DNA of 64,000 nucleotides, from NCBI GenBank assembly GCA_963971225.1, contig OZ020270.1:24005689-24069688 (forward strand), read 5' to 3'. The translations under genes and the position numbers were made by a program. The stretch's first letter is position 1. Each line of letters opens with the position of its first letter. Shown one piece after another: positions 1 through 11,416 of the stretch. Under the pieces are notes generated by a model, which ran no database searches, was not told the DNA's origin, and was given only the letters and a program-made list of their open reading frames with translations. Source of the stretch: Melieria omissa (lineage: Eukaryota > Arthropoda > Insecta > Diptera > Ulidiidae).

Positions 1-534
1 AGACTCTGAAAGAATATTTTCGAACAAAAAAGGAACACATCAAGCCATGACAATTTGACTTCAATTTTTATAATTCGCTCTTACTTAGAAGACGAAGATA
101 TCACCTGTGTAAATTTTCAATGTAAAGAACAGCACTTTAAGAAAATTGCATACACTGAGTAGTATGACCATAAATAATTAGTCTTAGTGTAATTTTTGTA
201 CTGATTTTTTTAATGTGATGAAATGGTATCTCAGTGCAAAGCACAATTTTTTTTATGTTGTTATGTTTCCATGTTTTAAATCGCATCTCAGTACAAAGCA
301 CAACTTTGTTTTGTTGTTTTCATGTTGCAAATGAATTAAAAGAAGAATTAATAAATGTTATGGTTTTTACTTTTGCGACTTTTATTCACAAAAAATTAAA
401 AAAACCTTAAATATTACAAAATTCTTTGAAAATAAGTGTAGGGAGTTTCGTAGGGAAAATTGCTGGACATCGTAGGGAAAAGTAGGGATTTTTTTCAAGT
501 CGCGTATGGATTTAAAAAAAAGTTAACATCACTG
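1..534 (+). mobile_element. hAT-1 element, U0 copy, cut by window start
   Basis: The window opens inside the transposase C-terminal remnant (reading ADSERIFS). The right terminus CATCACTG is followed by the 8-bp target duplication GAAAGTTC at 535-542. The left end lies outside the window. Confidence 0.85.
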
Positions 535-565
535 GAAAGTTCGCGAAGCGTAAACGTAGTGATGG

Positions 566-1803
566 CCAATGATAACATGATGCAAAACTGAGAGCGCTCG
601 ACCACAATACATACTCAAAATCCGCACTAATACACCGATAACATCAGACCCTAAGGTTGATTTTGCCAAACATCAGACCCGGAGGTTGCACAGGAACGTA
701 CTGTTGATTTCCCATACAAGGGCCATGGCGAGGGTTGCGTTTACGTTCAATTTTTTAAACATAGGAAAATCAATTTTAATTTCTTAGTAACTATGTAATC
801 TTTTGGAAGAAAAGTGATTAAAAAATTACAATATTTCCCGAAAACCAGTCAAAAGTGTTTTAATACGTGTTTAACACATTTTTTATTCAGCTTTTATTGA
901 ATTTTATTCGTGAAATTTGAATGAAATGTGAATTTGATGAAAGCTCCAGAGGAGTTTTTGCAATAATTGCGACAGCCATATTTTGCTATCCCTTATAAAA
1001 AGGGATAGCAAAATATGGCAAAATATGTATATTTTGCTATCCCTTATAAAAAGGGATAGCAAAATATGGCTGTAAAAGGATAGCAAAATATGGCTGTCGC
1101 AATTATAATATAATATAGATATATGCATATATATACATATGTTTTCTGATACGATTTTATAATCGCGAAGTAGCAGACTATACTTATAAACATAAATTGT
1201 TTACTGTCCGACATTTATAAGTTTCTGCTACTTCTGGTTTTTGTGGTCCGTTTAGTCCGTGTTTTTTTCGAATTGGGAAACAAACGCATTAAATACATTT
1301 TTTTTTATTTGTTCCTCTCTGAAATCATTGTTAAAAAAATTGTTAAAATGTTACAAAATCGTTAAAAAAAAATCGGTAACGCGCCGTATTGCCTCAGTGG
1401 TGGTTCGGAAAATGCAAATTAGTTATTATTAGTTTTTACATATGCACAAAGAAATAAGGATTTCTTTTTTACATCGTTATATCTCTGCATATTACAACTT
1501 TTCCCTAACATTTTCATTTAAATTAAATAATTTTGATCATTTCATATATTTTTTCCTTATTTTACACTGCTTCGTACAATAAGACTGCGAACATACTTTT
1601 TTACAAGTACATAAAAATTGCAACCCCGCGTTAGGAACAAATTTGCAAGTCAGCTGCTTGCTACAATACGAATTGTTCCACAAAGAGAGAAAGCTGGCAG
1701 GGTTGACGATTTTCTTTTCAGCTCACACGGATTGTGTTCGTGTGACCAAAAAAAACGACAAAATTTCGTCAATCCTCTCAGTTTCGCATCATGTTATCAT
1801 TGG
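566..1803. mobile_element. Element C: 1.24-kb non-coding inverted-repeat element, U0 copy
   Basis: Ends are inverted copies of CCAATGATAACATGATGC with one or two differences further in. TGATGG flanks both sides (560-565 and 1804-1809). Units U3-U6 lack the element and read straight through GTAG-CGATGG-CGACTG, so they act as empty sites. No transposase was found. A long hairpin lies inside. The 6-bp duplication does not fit hAT (8), Harbinger (3), piggyBac (TTAA) or mariner (TA), so the superfamily is unassigned. Confidence 0.8.
966..1103. repeat. Nested hairpin inside element C, expanded in U0
   Basis: Near-perfect palindromes are built on CCATATTTTGCTATCC and its complement with the centre CTTATAAAAAG. 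U0 has the hairpin twice in tandem plus an extra arm. The U1 copy of element C (about 5738-5828) has one hairpin plus the extra arm. Confidence 0.85.
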
Positions 1804-2272
1804 TGATGGCGACTGTAAAAAACGACATTTTCTGGAAAGAATTTTTCGAGCTCTACTCGTAAAGTCGCGGAGAGGCGTTCATTAGCTGAAATTGAGTCCC
1901 TCATTGTTGTATTCTGCCTCTCGATATAGGGCTTTACCATCGCCAATAATTTCTCGTACACTGCAGCATCCATTCTTAAAAAATTCCTGTAATCTGGTAT
2001 TGCAGTCAACTTCAGCTCCTGCAACAAAGTTGCGTGCGATTGTTTTGGCCTCCTTTTTAACCATACCTTTGTCCATATCCTTTTTTTTGTAATCTCTTCC
2101 TCTTCATCCTCCAAAAGTTCGTATACAATGATTGCTGCGAGAAATTTTGTGGTCATGTTTCTTTGAAATCTTATGCACGAATGATGTTGTAGCAAAAGTG
2201 TGACCGTGTGAACGCAAGAGAAGAATTTACCGTTACAGCCTCATCGCACATGTTGGATCGTGTAAACCTGCC
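1804..2272 (-). pseudogene. PIF/Harbinger transposase 5' fragment, U0 copy
   Basis: A minus-strand frame (ATG near 2159, open from 2195) encodes about 120 residues with the N-terminal hallmarks of HARBI1-type nucleases: KRRPKQSHATLLQEL, then YRNFLRMD, then MRDSISANERLSATLR. It loses similarity just after the point where the family normally continues LATG, so the catalytic DDE part is missing. The element's end reads GGCAGGTTTACACGATCC on the minus strand and abuts TAA (2273-2275), the usual Harbinger target. Here the codon-disturbing T tract is 8 long, which keeps both halves in one frame. It cannot encode an active enzyme. Confidence 0.85.
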
Positions 2273-2342
2273 TAATAAACACGTTTAGTGTCAATACAAA
2301 CGACAGCGGCTCTACCTTCTATTTTTGTATCATGATTATAAG

Positions 2343-2534
2343 TAGGGATCGGAATTATATGCAAGAGCATATTTTTTTTGGAGCTTCCGATTTGAACGGG
2401 ACCAAGACAGAAACTATTTTTATTTACAAATATTAAGAATGAGCTAACATATGGACTGCATATTTGCATATGTTTCTTTATTTTGCATATTTTTGCATTT
2501 TGTGCATAGATTTTGCATATAAATCCGATACTTA
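2343..2534. mobile_element. Short hAT-type MITE rich in TTTGCAT, U0 copy
   Basis: Terminal repeats TAGGGATCGGAATTATATGC (left) and TAAGTATCGGATTTATATGC (right, inverted). Flanks are ATTATAAG (2335-2342) and ATTAAAAG (2535-2542), an 8-bp duplication with one change. The interior repeats TTTGCAT. Confidence 0.75.
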
Positions 2535-2542
2535 ATTAAAAG

Positions 2543-3507
2543 CAGAGACTTAAAATAATTATTATCAATATTTTTGGGAATAAAAAAATTGCCCTTATTC
2601 ACGGAATTTCTAAAAATATTGTTTTATAATAGTTATTCCCAATAAGAATTTTTTTACGTCGCCTATAGCTATTATTATGTAATTAATATTTTTGACTTGC
2701 ATAATAACTCTTATTTTTTTTTTTTTAAACTCGAACAAACATGCAGGGGATGACCCCTATTAATGCGAGGCATTGCGTTGGTTCAGGAAGGATATAAAGG
2801 TTAGGAGATAGGGTTAAGAGTGAAGTGGTTATGGACTCTTGCCTTGAACCCATCGAGATCATAAGTGCTGGGGAAGATATCCGTTATAAGTAATAAGTAT
2901 ATTTTTCGTTGTCGATAATTATTATTTTGGGATTTTTGTTTTTTATATTGCTTCATAATTTTTATTTATGACTTTTTTAATTTACATTACCAAAAACTAT
3001 TATTTTGAAAGCTTTTTTTTCCACGTTGCTTCAAAACTTTTATTTATGATATTTTTTTTCATTTACGTTGCCGATAACTATTATTTTGAAAACAAAAGTC
3101 TTTACGTTGAATTACTACATTTTGGATATGAATTAATTTTTAATTGTTTTAAATCGACCAACGCAAATTAACTGCAGAAACCTAATTTCCACCCACAAAT
3201 AAACAATTAAAAATCAATTTATACTCAAAATGTGGTAAGGCAACGTAAATAAAAAAATTTATTTCATAAAAGTTATTAGGCAACGTAAAAAATATTTTCT
3301 TTCAAATAATAGTTATCGGCAACGTAAGTGAAAAACAAAATCATAAATAAAACTTATGAAGCAACGTAAATAATAATAACAGTTATTATGCAACGTAAAA
3401 ATTAAGTGTCGCAAATAATAATTATATCAACAAATAAAATATATGTTGCATTGCAATAGTTACATTGCAAGTAATTTCTTAAAAAACTTATAATAGTTAA
3501 GTCCCTG
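2543..3507. mobile_element. hAT-2: non-autonomous foldback element, U0 copy
   Basis: Ends are CAGAGACTTAA (left) and CAGGGACTTAA (right, inverted), fitting the CAG-R-G start of hAT termini. Flanking octamers are ATTAAAAG and ATGATAAG. The two halves form a long imperfect inverted repeat around about 3150-3190, built on TTTACGTTGC / GCAACGTAAA repeats next to GATAACTATTATTTTGAAA and its complement. No transposase was seen. This copy alone carries a 169-bp A-tailed insertion. Confidence 0.8.
2715..2883 (-). mobile_element. A-tailed retroposon fragment inserted in hAT-2 of U0
   Basis: 169 bp are present here and absent from the other six hAT-2 copies. They are flanked by TTAT on both sides and carry a 15-base T run at the left, i.e. 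a poly(A) tail on the minus strand. This fits a 5'-truncated LINE or SINE product. Family not recognised. Confidence 0.7.
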
Positions 3508-3623
3508 ATGATAAGTAATTGATTGTGGCAACCGTGCTTACGTTTGGCAGTGCTGTGTGAATTTTCGTCTCGTTATTTTTTGTGGTTTTTGTCAACGCGA
3601 CCGTTAAGTTGGTAGTACTGAAT

Positions 3624-3860
3624 AGTGTTGCCACTTGAAACATTTTTTTCCCGACCAAATCCGACCTCAACCGACCAAATTAAAAATTTGCGTTATCGTT
3701 AGTAATTTTTAAATTACAACTTTATTTTTTTAATAAATTCATTGTACTACTGAAAAGATATTCACATCACAAAACGGATGAAATTCGTTTAAGCAGACCA
3801 GCGGACCAAAGTAAAAAATCAGACCAATTTTGGTCCGAAAAGACCAAAAGTGGCAACTCT
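3624..3860. mobile_element. H3: about 240-bp hAT-like MITE, U0 copy
   Basis: Left end AGTGTTGCCACTT after TACTGAAT; right end is the inverse, AAGTGGCAACTCT. The subterminal parts are rich in GACC/GGTC. In this unit the right terminus is fused two bases early to block G, and the second TACTGAAT is missing. Confidence 0.75.
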
Positions 3861-4519
3861 TTAGATAGTTTTGATAGTTTGGAAAAAAACTATCGATACT
3901 ATCGCAGCCAAAAAACTAAACTAATTGAAATTTTTATTTTGAAATTAGTTTTTAAGTATATTTTAAAACATTATAAAGTATATTGAAGTATATTTTTAAA
4001 CATTCAACGTTTTCAACGCAATTGAAGCAGCCAGCACTACAAAAACCAAAACTCAAGAATATGTTTCCGCGCTTGAAAATATATGCACATAAGTCGTCTC
4101 ACTCGCCCTCTTTGACAAAATAACACATACTAGTATGTCAGCTTCTCACGTTTCGGTTCAAATTCGGTTTATAGCATCGGTCATGTTAAACATTTCTTTA
4201 CAATCTTATCAGACTTTTTTGTTATCTGACAATTTTTTACGAATTGAAGAAGACACATAAATTTTTCCGAAAATCGGCCAAATTCAAATAAAATGTACCA
4301 ATCTGCATAAAATGAAAATTAAAAAATTAATCTACCAAGTTTGGTAGAGTTCTACCAAAACGTTAACATTCGTGTTGACCTGATCGAAAACACAGATGGC
4401 AGCGAATCGATAGTAACGAAAACCATCGATAGTGAAGTGAAAATGAAAACTATCGATACTATCGATAGTGCCATCGATAGTTTTCCAGCTCTAGCACCTA
4501 GTGCATTTTGGCAGTTTCA
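3861..4519. repeat. Block G with ATCGATAG clusters, U0 copy
   Basis: AT-rich non-coding sequence whose two ends carry repeated ACTATCGATA motifs in inverted orientation (3889-3904 and 4407-4483). It also has a TTTGGTAGA/TCTACCAAA hairpin near 4340. The right end, TAGAGCTGG on the minus strand, resembles a hAT terminus. It contains at least three perfect TATCGATA octamers, the consensus DRE site of fly DREF and an overlap with BEAF-32 sites. Whether it is one element or several is unclear. Confidence 0.6.
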
Positions 4520-4527
4520 GAAAGTTC

Positions 4528-5304
4528 CAGTGATGTTAACTTTAGGGAAAATTCCCTACATGTAGGGAATTTTAGCGAAAATTGTGAGCGTAGGGAAAAA
4601 AAGGACAGATTTTTTATAATTCACTAAATCGAGGGAATTTTCAAACAACCCTGGTTATGGAAAATTTTGAAGTCAAATTAGTCAAACTAAAAATTTTAAC
4701 GATCAAATGTTGTTTCCCAATTTGTCAAAGTTGGCCAAATATGTTTCGGCACTACCACATTCTAATGCAGACTCTGAAAGAATATTTTCGAACAAAAAAG
4801 GAACATATCAAGCCATGACAATTTGACTTCAATTTTTATAATTCGCTCTTACTTAGAAGACGAAGATATCACCTGTGTAAATTTTCAATGTAAAGAACAG
4901 CACTTTAAGAAAATTGCATACACTGAGTAGTATGACCATAAATAATTAGTCTTAGTGTAATTTTTGTACTGATTTTTTTAATGTGATGAAATGGTATCTC
5001 AGTGCAAAGCACAATTTTTTTTATGTTGTTATGTTTCCATGTTTTAAATCGCATCTCAGTACATAGCACAACTTTGTTTTGTTGTTTTCATGTTGCAAAT
5101 GAATTAAAAGAAGAATTAATAAATGTTATGGTTTTTACTTTTGCGACTTTTATTCACAAAAAATTAAAAAAACCTTAAATATTACAAAATTCTTTGAAAA
5201 TAAGTGTAGGGAGTTTCGTAGGGAAAATTGCTGAACATCGTAGGGAAAAGTAGGGATTTTTTTCAAGTCGCGTATGGATTAAAAAAAAAAAGTTAACATC
5301 ACTG
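4528..5304 (+). mobile_element. hAT-1: internally deleted hAT element, U1 copy
   Basis: 777 bp with termini CAGTGATGTTAACTTT and its inverse, flanked by perfect 8-bp duplications GAAAGTTC (4520-4527 and 5305-5312). Subterminal GTAGGGA repeats and a 26-bp palindrome centred on ACATGT sit near the ends and are likely transposase-binding sequence. Only the last part of a transposase frame remains. Confidence 0.9.
4704..4826 (+). pseudogene. hAT transposase C-terminal dimerisation remnant
   Basis: About 40 codons read FPNLSKLAKYVSALPHSNAD followed by SERIFS and a stop. This is the hATC dimerisation signature of zinc-finger-BED hAT transposases. The BED finger and the RNase H-like catalytic region are missing. 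The same remnant is present in every hAT-1 copy of the array. Confidence 0.88.
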
Positions 5305-5335
5305 GAAAGTTCGCGAAGCGTAAACGTAGTGATGG

Positions 5336-6521
5336 CCAATGATAACATGATGCAAAACTGAGAGCGCTCGACCACAATACATACTCAAAATCCGCACTAA
5401 TACACCGATAACATCAGACCCTAAGGTTGATTTTGCCAAACATCAGACCCGGAGGTTGCACAGGAACGTACTGTTGATTTCCCATACAAGGGCCATGGCG
5501 AGGGTTGCGTTTACGTTCAATTTTTTAAACATAGGAAAATCAATTTTAATTTCTTAGTAACTATGTAATCTTTTGGAAGAAAAGTGATTAAAAAATTACA
5601 ATATTTCCCGAAAACCAGTCAAAAGTGTTTTAATACGTGTTTAACACATTTTTTATTCAGCTTTTATTGAATTTTATTCGTGAAATTTGAATGAAATGTG
5701 AATTTGATGAAAGCTCCAGAGGAGTTTTTGCGATAATTGCGACAGCCATATTTTGCTATCCCTTATAAAAAGGGATAGCAAAATATGGCTGTAAAAGGAT
5801 AGCAAAATATGGCTGTCGCAATTATAATATAATATAGATATATGCATATATATACATATGTTTTCTGATACGATTTTATAATCGCGAAGTAGCAGACTAT
5901 ACTTATAAACATAAATTGTTTACTGTCCGACATTTATAAGTTTCTGCTACTTCTGGTTTTTGTGGTCCGTTTAGTCCGTGTTTTTTTCGAATTGGGAAAC
6001 AAACGCATTAAATACATTTTTTTTTATTTGTTCCTCTCTGAAATCATTGTTAAAAAAATTGTTAAAATGTTACAAAATCGTTAAAAAAAATCGGTAACGC
6101 GCCGTATTGCCTCAGTGGTGGTTCGGAAAATGCAAATTAGTTATTATTAGTTTTTACATATGCACAAAGAAATAAGGATTTCTTTTTTACATCGTTATAT
6201 CTCTGCATATTACAACTTTTCCCTAACATTTTCATTTAAATTAAATAATTTTGATCATTTCATATATTTTTTCCTTATTTTACACTGCTTCGTACAATAA
6301 GACTGCGAACATACTTTTTTACAAGTACATAAAAATTGCAACCCCGCGTTAGGAACAAATTTGCAAGTCAGCTGCTTGCTACAATACGAATTGTTCCACA
6401 AAGAGAGAAAGCTGGCAGGGTTGACGATTTTCTTTTCAGCTCACACGGATTGTGTTCGTGTGACCAAAAAAAACGACAAAATTTCGTCAATCCTCTCAGT
6501 TTCGCATCATGTTATCATTGG
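5336..6521. mobile_element. Element C, U1 copy
   Basis: Same insertion point as in U0, with TGATGG at 5330-5335 and 6522-6527. It is 52 bp shorter, chiefly because the hairpin is single. Confidence 0.8.
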
Positions 6522-6990
6522 TGATGGCGACTGTAAAAAACGAAATTTTCTGGAAAGAATTTTTCGAGCTCTACTCGTAAAGTCGCGGAGAGGCGTTCAT
6601 TAGCTGAAATTGAGTCCCTCATTGTTGTATTCTGCCTCTCGATATAGGGCTTTACCATCGCCAATAATTTCTCGTACACTGCAGCATCCATTCTTAAAAA
6701 ATTCCTGTAATCTGGTATTGCAGTCAACTTCAGCTCCTGCAACAAAGTTGCGTGCGATTGTTTTGGCCTCCTTTTTAACCATTCCTTTGTCCATATCCTT
6801 TTTTTTGTAATCTCTTCCTCTTCATCCTCCAAAAGTTCGTATACAATGATTGCTGCGAGAAATTTTGTGGTCATGTTTCTTTGAAATCTTATGCACGAAT
6901 GATGTTGTAGCAAAAGTGTGACCGTGTGAACGCAAGAGAAGAATTTACCGTTACAGCCTCATCGCACATGTTGGATCGTGTAAACCTGCC
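6522..6990 (-). pseudogene. PIF/Harbinger transposase 5' fragment, U1 copy
   Basis: Same 8-T tract as U0, so one frame is open across the fragment. It differs from U0 by K/E and V/F replacements. It ends at TAA (6991-6993). Confidence 0.82.
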
Positions 6991-7060
6991 TAATAAACAC
7001 GTTTAGTGTCAATACAAACGACAGCGGCTCTACCTTCTATTTTTGTATCATGATTATAAG

Positions 7061-7252
7061 TAGGGATCGGAATTATATGCAAGAGCATATTTTTTTTGGA
7101 GCTTCCGATTTGAACGGGACCAAGACAGAAACTATTTTTATTTACAAATATTAAGAATGAGCTAACATATGGACTGCATATTTGCATATGTTTCTTTATT
7201 TTGCATATTTTTGCATTTTTTGCATAGATTTTGCATATAAATCCGATACTTA
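7061..7252. mobile_element. Short hAT-type MITE, U1 copy
   Basis: Flanks ATTATAAG (7053-7060) and ATTAAAAG (7253-7260); the latter directly touches hAT-2. Confidence 0.72.
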
Positions 7253-7260
7253 ATTAAAAG

Positions 7261-8641
7261 CAGAGACTTAAAATAATTATTATCAATATTTTTGGGAATA
7301 AAAAAATTGCCCTTATTCACGGAATTTCTAAAAATATTGTTTTATAATAGTTATTCCCAATAAGAAATTTTTTACGTCGCCTATAGCTATTATTATGTAA
7401 TTAATATTTTTGACTTGCATAATAACTCTTATAAGTAATAAGTATATTGTTCGTTGTCGATAATTATTATTTTGGGATTTTTGTTTTTTATATTGCTTCA
7501 TAACTTTTATTTATGACTTTTTTAATTTACATTACCGATAACTATTATTTTGAAAGATTTTTTTCCACGTTGCTTCAAAACTTTTATTTATGATATTTTT
7601 TTTCATTTACGTTGCCGATAACTATTATTTTGAAAACAAAAGTTTTTACGTTGAATTACTACATTTTGGATATGAATTAATTTTTAATTGTTTTAAATCG
7701 ACCAACGCAAATTAACTGCAGAAACCTAATTTTCACCCACAAATAAACAATTAAAAATCAATTTATACTCAAAATGTGGTAAGGCAACGTAAATAAAAAA
7801 ATTTATTTCATAAAAGTTATTAGGCAACGTAAAAAATATTTTCTTTCAAATAATAGTTATCGGCAACGTAAATGAAAAACAAAATCATAAATAAAACTTA
7901 TGAAGCAACGTAAATAATAATAACAGTTATTATGCAACGTAAAAATTAAGTGTCGCAAATAATAATAATATCAACAAATAAAATATATGTTGCATTGCAA
8001 TAGTTACATTGCAAGTAATTTCTTAAAAAACTTATAATAGTTAATAGCCTAGACAGACGGCAGCGTTAATGCGCATTAAGAGCCTTAATGCAAATTATTT
8101 CGTGCATTAGCTCACTCAAATGCACATTAGCGCTGGCGCAAATGCACGAAATTAATGAGCATTTGTACTGCATTTAGGAATTTCAATATGACAATGCCGT
8201 CGAAATAAATCGATAATTTTCTGAAAGTGACAAGTCAAAATAAAACAAAAACGAAAATTTGAAAAAAAAAATTTCCACAACCGTCTTGCTCTTATCTCAG
8301 AGGGTGAAACTAGGATCCCAGCTTGTACCATCACATTGATATTTGTGTGAGCTATTGCATTGATCGTTCTGGCATTGTAAAGTAGTTTCAGCAAAAGTAA
8401 TTGCAGCTTTCTTTGAATTGCATTTTGCTTTTGAATCAAGACCGCTGCCGCGAATAGTAATTTTTGTCGCCTTTCCATTTCAACAAAATAAAACTCAGAT
8501 GTCAGTTTGTCGTCTGTCAGAGTGAATTTCTAATTTGCATTTGTGAGTCAGTTTGTCGTCTGTCGGGGTGAATTTCTAATTTGCATTTGGGAGTTTTTAA
8601 TGCACATTAACGCTGCCGTCTGTCTAGGCTATAAGTCCCTG
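7261..8641. mobile_element. hAT-2 foldback element, U1 copy, split by a Harbinger-like MITE
   Basis: Terminal CAGAGACTTAA and inverted CAGGGACTT. The right end is interrupted by the element at 8045-8631. The right flank here is ATTATAAG, identical to the left flank of the neighbouring MITE. Confidence 0.8.
8045..8631. mobile_element. Harbinger-like MITE nested in hAT-2 (U1)
   Basis: Inverted terminal repeats of about 35 bp start TAGCCTAGACAGACGGCAGC. The target is TAA on each side (8042-8044, 8632-8634). Sister copies of hAT-2 read AGTTAAGTCC and so give the empty site. A minus-strand frame at 8152-8478 has a basic patch ending RARRLW that could be a decayed transposase start, but this is weak. 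Confidence 0.82.
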
Positions 8642-8651
8642 ATTATAAGTA

Positions 8652-11065
8652 CAGAGACAAATAAGACATTACACTCGCTCATTTTGCCAAAAACAGCTGA
8701 AATTTCCTATACGTGTGATTATCTAGATAACCAAGATAAAAACTCCGTGAGAGCAAAGAAATCAGCTGTTTGCAATCATAGTGAAATAATTATTCATTAT
8801 GGTTTGCAATTTGGTTGCCGGGAAAAAAATTGAAAGCATTTGGTTTTATATGAAAAGGATTGCCGGTATAAATGTTTTTCACTCTGAACATCTCAGATAG
8901 TACATATATGTGGATCTCGTGCCTTACAATGTCTTAGAATGCGTCGATTGTCTGTTATTTGACGTAAAACTTTCGCCTTCTGCCATACAAATTTCCTTTT
9001 TATGTTGCAATCAATTCATGGTGAATTGGTGCTCAGCTGGTTTTTCTATTTATCTATTGTCCGGAGCAGCTCGCGGACTTATTTTGCTGCCGGAAAAATG
9101 ATAATTAGTTTTCCAATAAAACAGCAATCGGAAGCATCTTACTGTATATTAATCAATAAATTATTCATATCTAAGAAAAACGCGATCATAAAATTGCTTA
9201 CAGCTCATTCAAGTTTGCTATAATTTTGCATTGCTTATTGGCTATTTTTCATACAAGTTTAAATTCTGCAATGCGTTTACAATTCGTGGTGAAACCCAAT
9301 CAGCTGTTTTCTGCTTGAAACTTTTTCGGGGATGGATGTTTGTGCACAAAATTATGATTTACAGTAAAATCGCTGCCGGAACAAGAATATGTGTTCATTC
9401 TGTAATCTAAATGTGATGTCAAAAAGTTTGCCAGTAATCAAAATTGTTGTGGTTCGTTCATATTGTTATATTTGTGCATTATTCTGCCCCCTTTTGCATA
9501 GAAATTTTGTGCTGCCAATTGGTAAAAGTTGTGGTGAAAAAATATCAGCTGTTGGATTTGATATTTCATCGTCAACCTGATGCCGCCCGGGGTAATTTCG
9601 AAAAACAAAAAATTGAGAAGTATTGTGCTAAGTTTTGATATATTGTAATTTTTTGTTTTGCAAATTCTTACAACCCAAACCACAAATATTTTAAGATTCC
9701 TCTTATTACAAGTAACTAATGTACATCACAATATGCTTGATTCATTTATAATAAAAATTTATTACACGTAATAGATATATCTTTATAAATATCTTTACAT
9801 TTCCGCACCACCATAGAGGTATGCAAAATAGGCGCATTACCGAATATTTTTTTTTTTTGGTGCTCGGTGCCCCTGTAGGCATATTTCACCCATTACAGCA
9901 TTTCATAAAATATAAGGAACATATAAGTCACATGTAGATTGCACCAATAAACAGAAAATAAAAAATTAATATTCATAAAGCAATAACACAAAACAAAAGA
10001 TACAAAATGTGCAAAAAAAATATTTCTCCAATAAACAGAATTCAGAAATTCATATTTTTAAAACAATAAAATGAAAACTAAAGATACAAAATGTGCACAC
10101 AAAAAATGTAAAAAAAGCAAAAAGCATAAAAGTGCAACAACTTAACAATTATATATACATAAGTACATATGAGAAGTGCATATAAGTACAATAAATACAT
10201 TTGTTTAATACCAGCACCAAAATATTTACATGTGCCATATTACATACATGTCACATATAATACAATGCGAACTTATAAATTAAAGAAGTAGCATGCAAAA
10301 CATATATACACAAGCAATATATACATATTAACCCTGAGCGGTTTTACGCGATTTACAGTATACAAAAATTCCGTCAAGTTTTTTGAATGAATTTGCTGAA
10401 AAACTGCACTGAAAATTTATAGTCTTTTAAGATGATAGTAGCATTACAAACATTAGTGTTAGTGTTAGTTCTACCTTTATCAACAAAAATTATTTGAAAA
10501 ACTACAAATGCGATACACGCAAAATCTTATCTTTCGTCTTGGGAATAGAGTTTTTTATTAAAAAACTTTAAAACAAAATAAATTCTAACTTGCACAAATA
10601 AAGCAAGAAGTTTGTCCGTGTTGCAATTACTGCAACAAACAAAGGGTTCGATATCGTGGAGTGCATCATAAATAAAAATATACCTACCCCGACATTTCAT
10701 CACATGCTACAGATACGAACGTTAATTTAACAGTCAAATTGGTATTTATTTTCTTTTTTAATCCTCGGTGTCCTCAGCGTAGTCTGCTGCACAATAAACA
10801 AACGATAAGAATTCAAATTATGTTCACCATGAAGTATGGGAGGAAGTTTATTTGGCAGCACCAGTAAAGCAATGCCGTATGTAGAAACGACTTCTATGAT
10901 ACATACTACATTCAATTTTTCGGGTACTCATGGGTACTCATGTACACACCACGAAATGTATCTATTGGCTCGGGGATTTATGTGACAGCGGGTATTTATT
11001 AGACAGCAAGAAATGAGTCTGTATAAGTGAGAACAACTCGAAGTGTAAAGTCTTTATTGTCTCTG
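8652..11065. mobile_element. Element X: 2.4-kb non-coding element, U1 copy
   Basis: Imperfect inverted ends CAGAGACAAATAAGAC and CAGAGACAATAAAGAC (right end inverted). The flanking duplication is ATAAGTA (8645-8651 and 11066-11072), 7 bp. It is AT-rich, has scattered CAGCTG motifs and a 12-13 base T run at about 9848, and no convincing protein. The ends look hAT-like but the duplication is one base short of the usual eight. Confidence 0.8.
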
Positions 11066-11178
11066 ATAAGTAATTGATTGTGGCAACCGTGCTTACGTTT
11101 GGCAGTGCTGTGTGAATTTTCGTCTCGTTATTTTTTGTGGTTTTTGTCAACGCGACCGTTAAGTTGGTAGTACTGAAT

Positions 11179-11416
11179 AGTGTTGCCACTTGAAACATTT
11201 TTTTCCCGACCAAATCCGACCTCAACCGACCAAATTAAAAATTTGCGTTATCGTTAGTAATTTTTAAATTACAACTTTATTTTTTTAATAAATTCATTGT
11301 ACTACTGAAAAGATATTCACATCACAAAACGGATGAAATTCGTTTAAGCAGACCAGCGGACCAAAGTAAAAAAATCAGACCAATTTTGGTCCGAAAAGAC
11401 CAAAAGTGGCAACTCT
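11179..11416. mobile_element. H3 MITE, U1 copy
   Basis: TACTGAAT on the left only; the right end is fused to block G as in U0. Confidence 0.72.

Noticed and set aside
2272..2469. A 65-residue minus-strand frame found unchanged in units U0-U5
   Set aside because: It lies across the short hAT MITE and is conserved only because the array is young; nothing points to selection on protein sequence.
2968..3171. 67-residue plus-strand frame in hAT-2 copies
   Set aside because: Low-complexity Phe/Tyr-rich translation of the foldback arm; lost in copies with small indels.
4341..4565. 74-77-residue plus-strand frame repeated in several units
   Set aside because: It translates the ATCGATAG cluster and the hAT-1 end; its length changes with repeat number, so it is not a gene.
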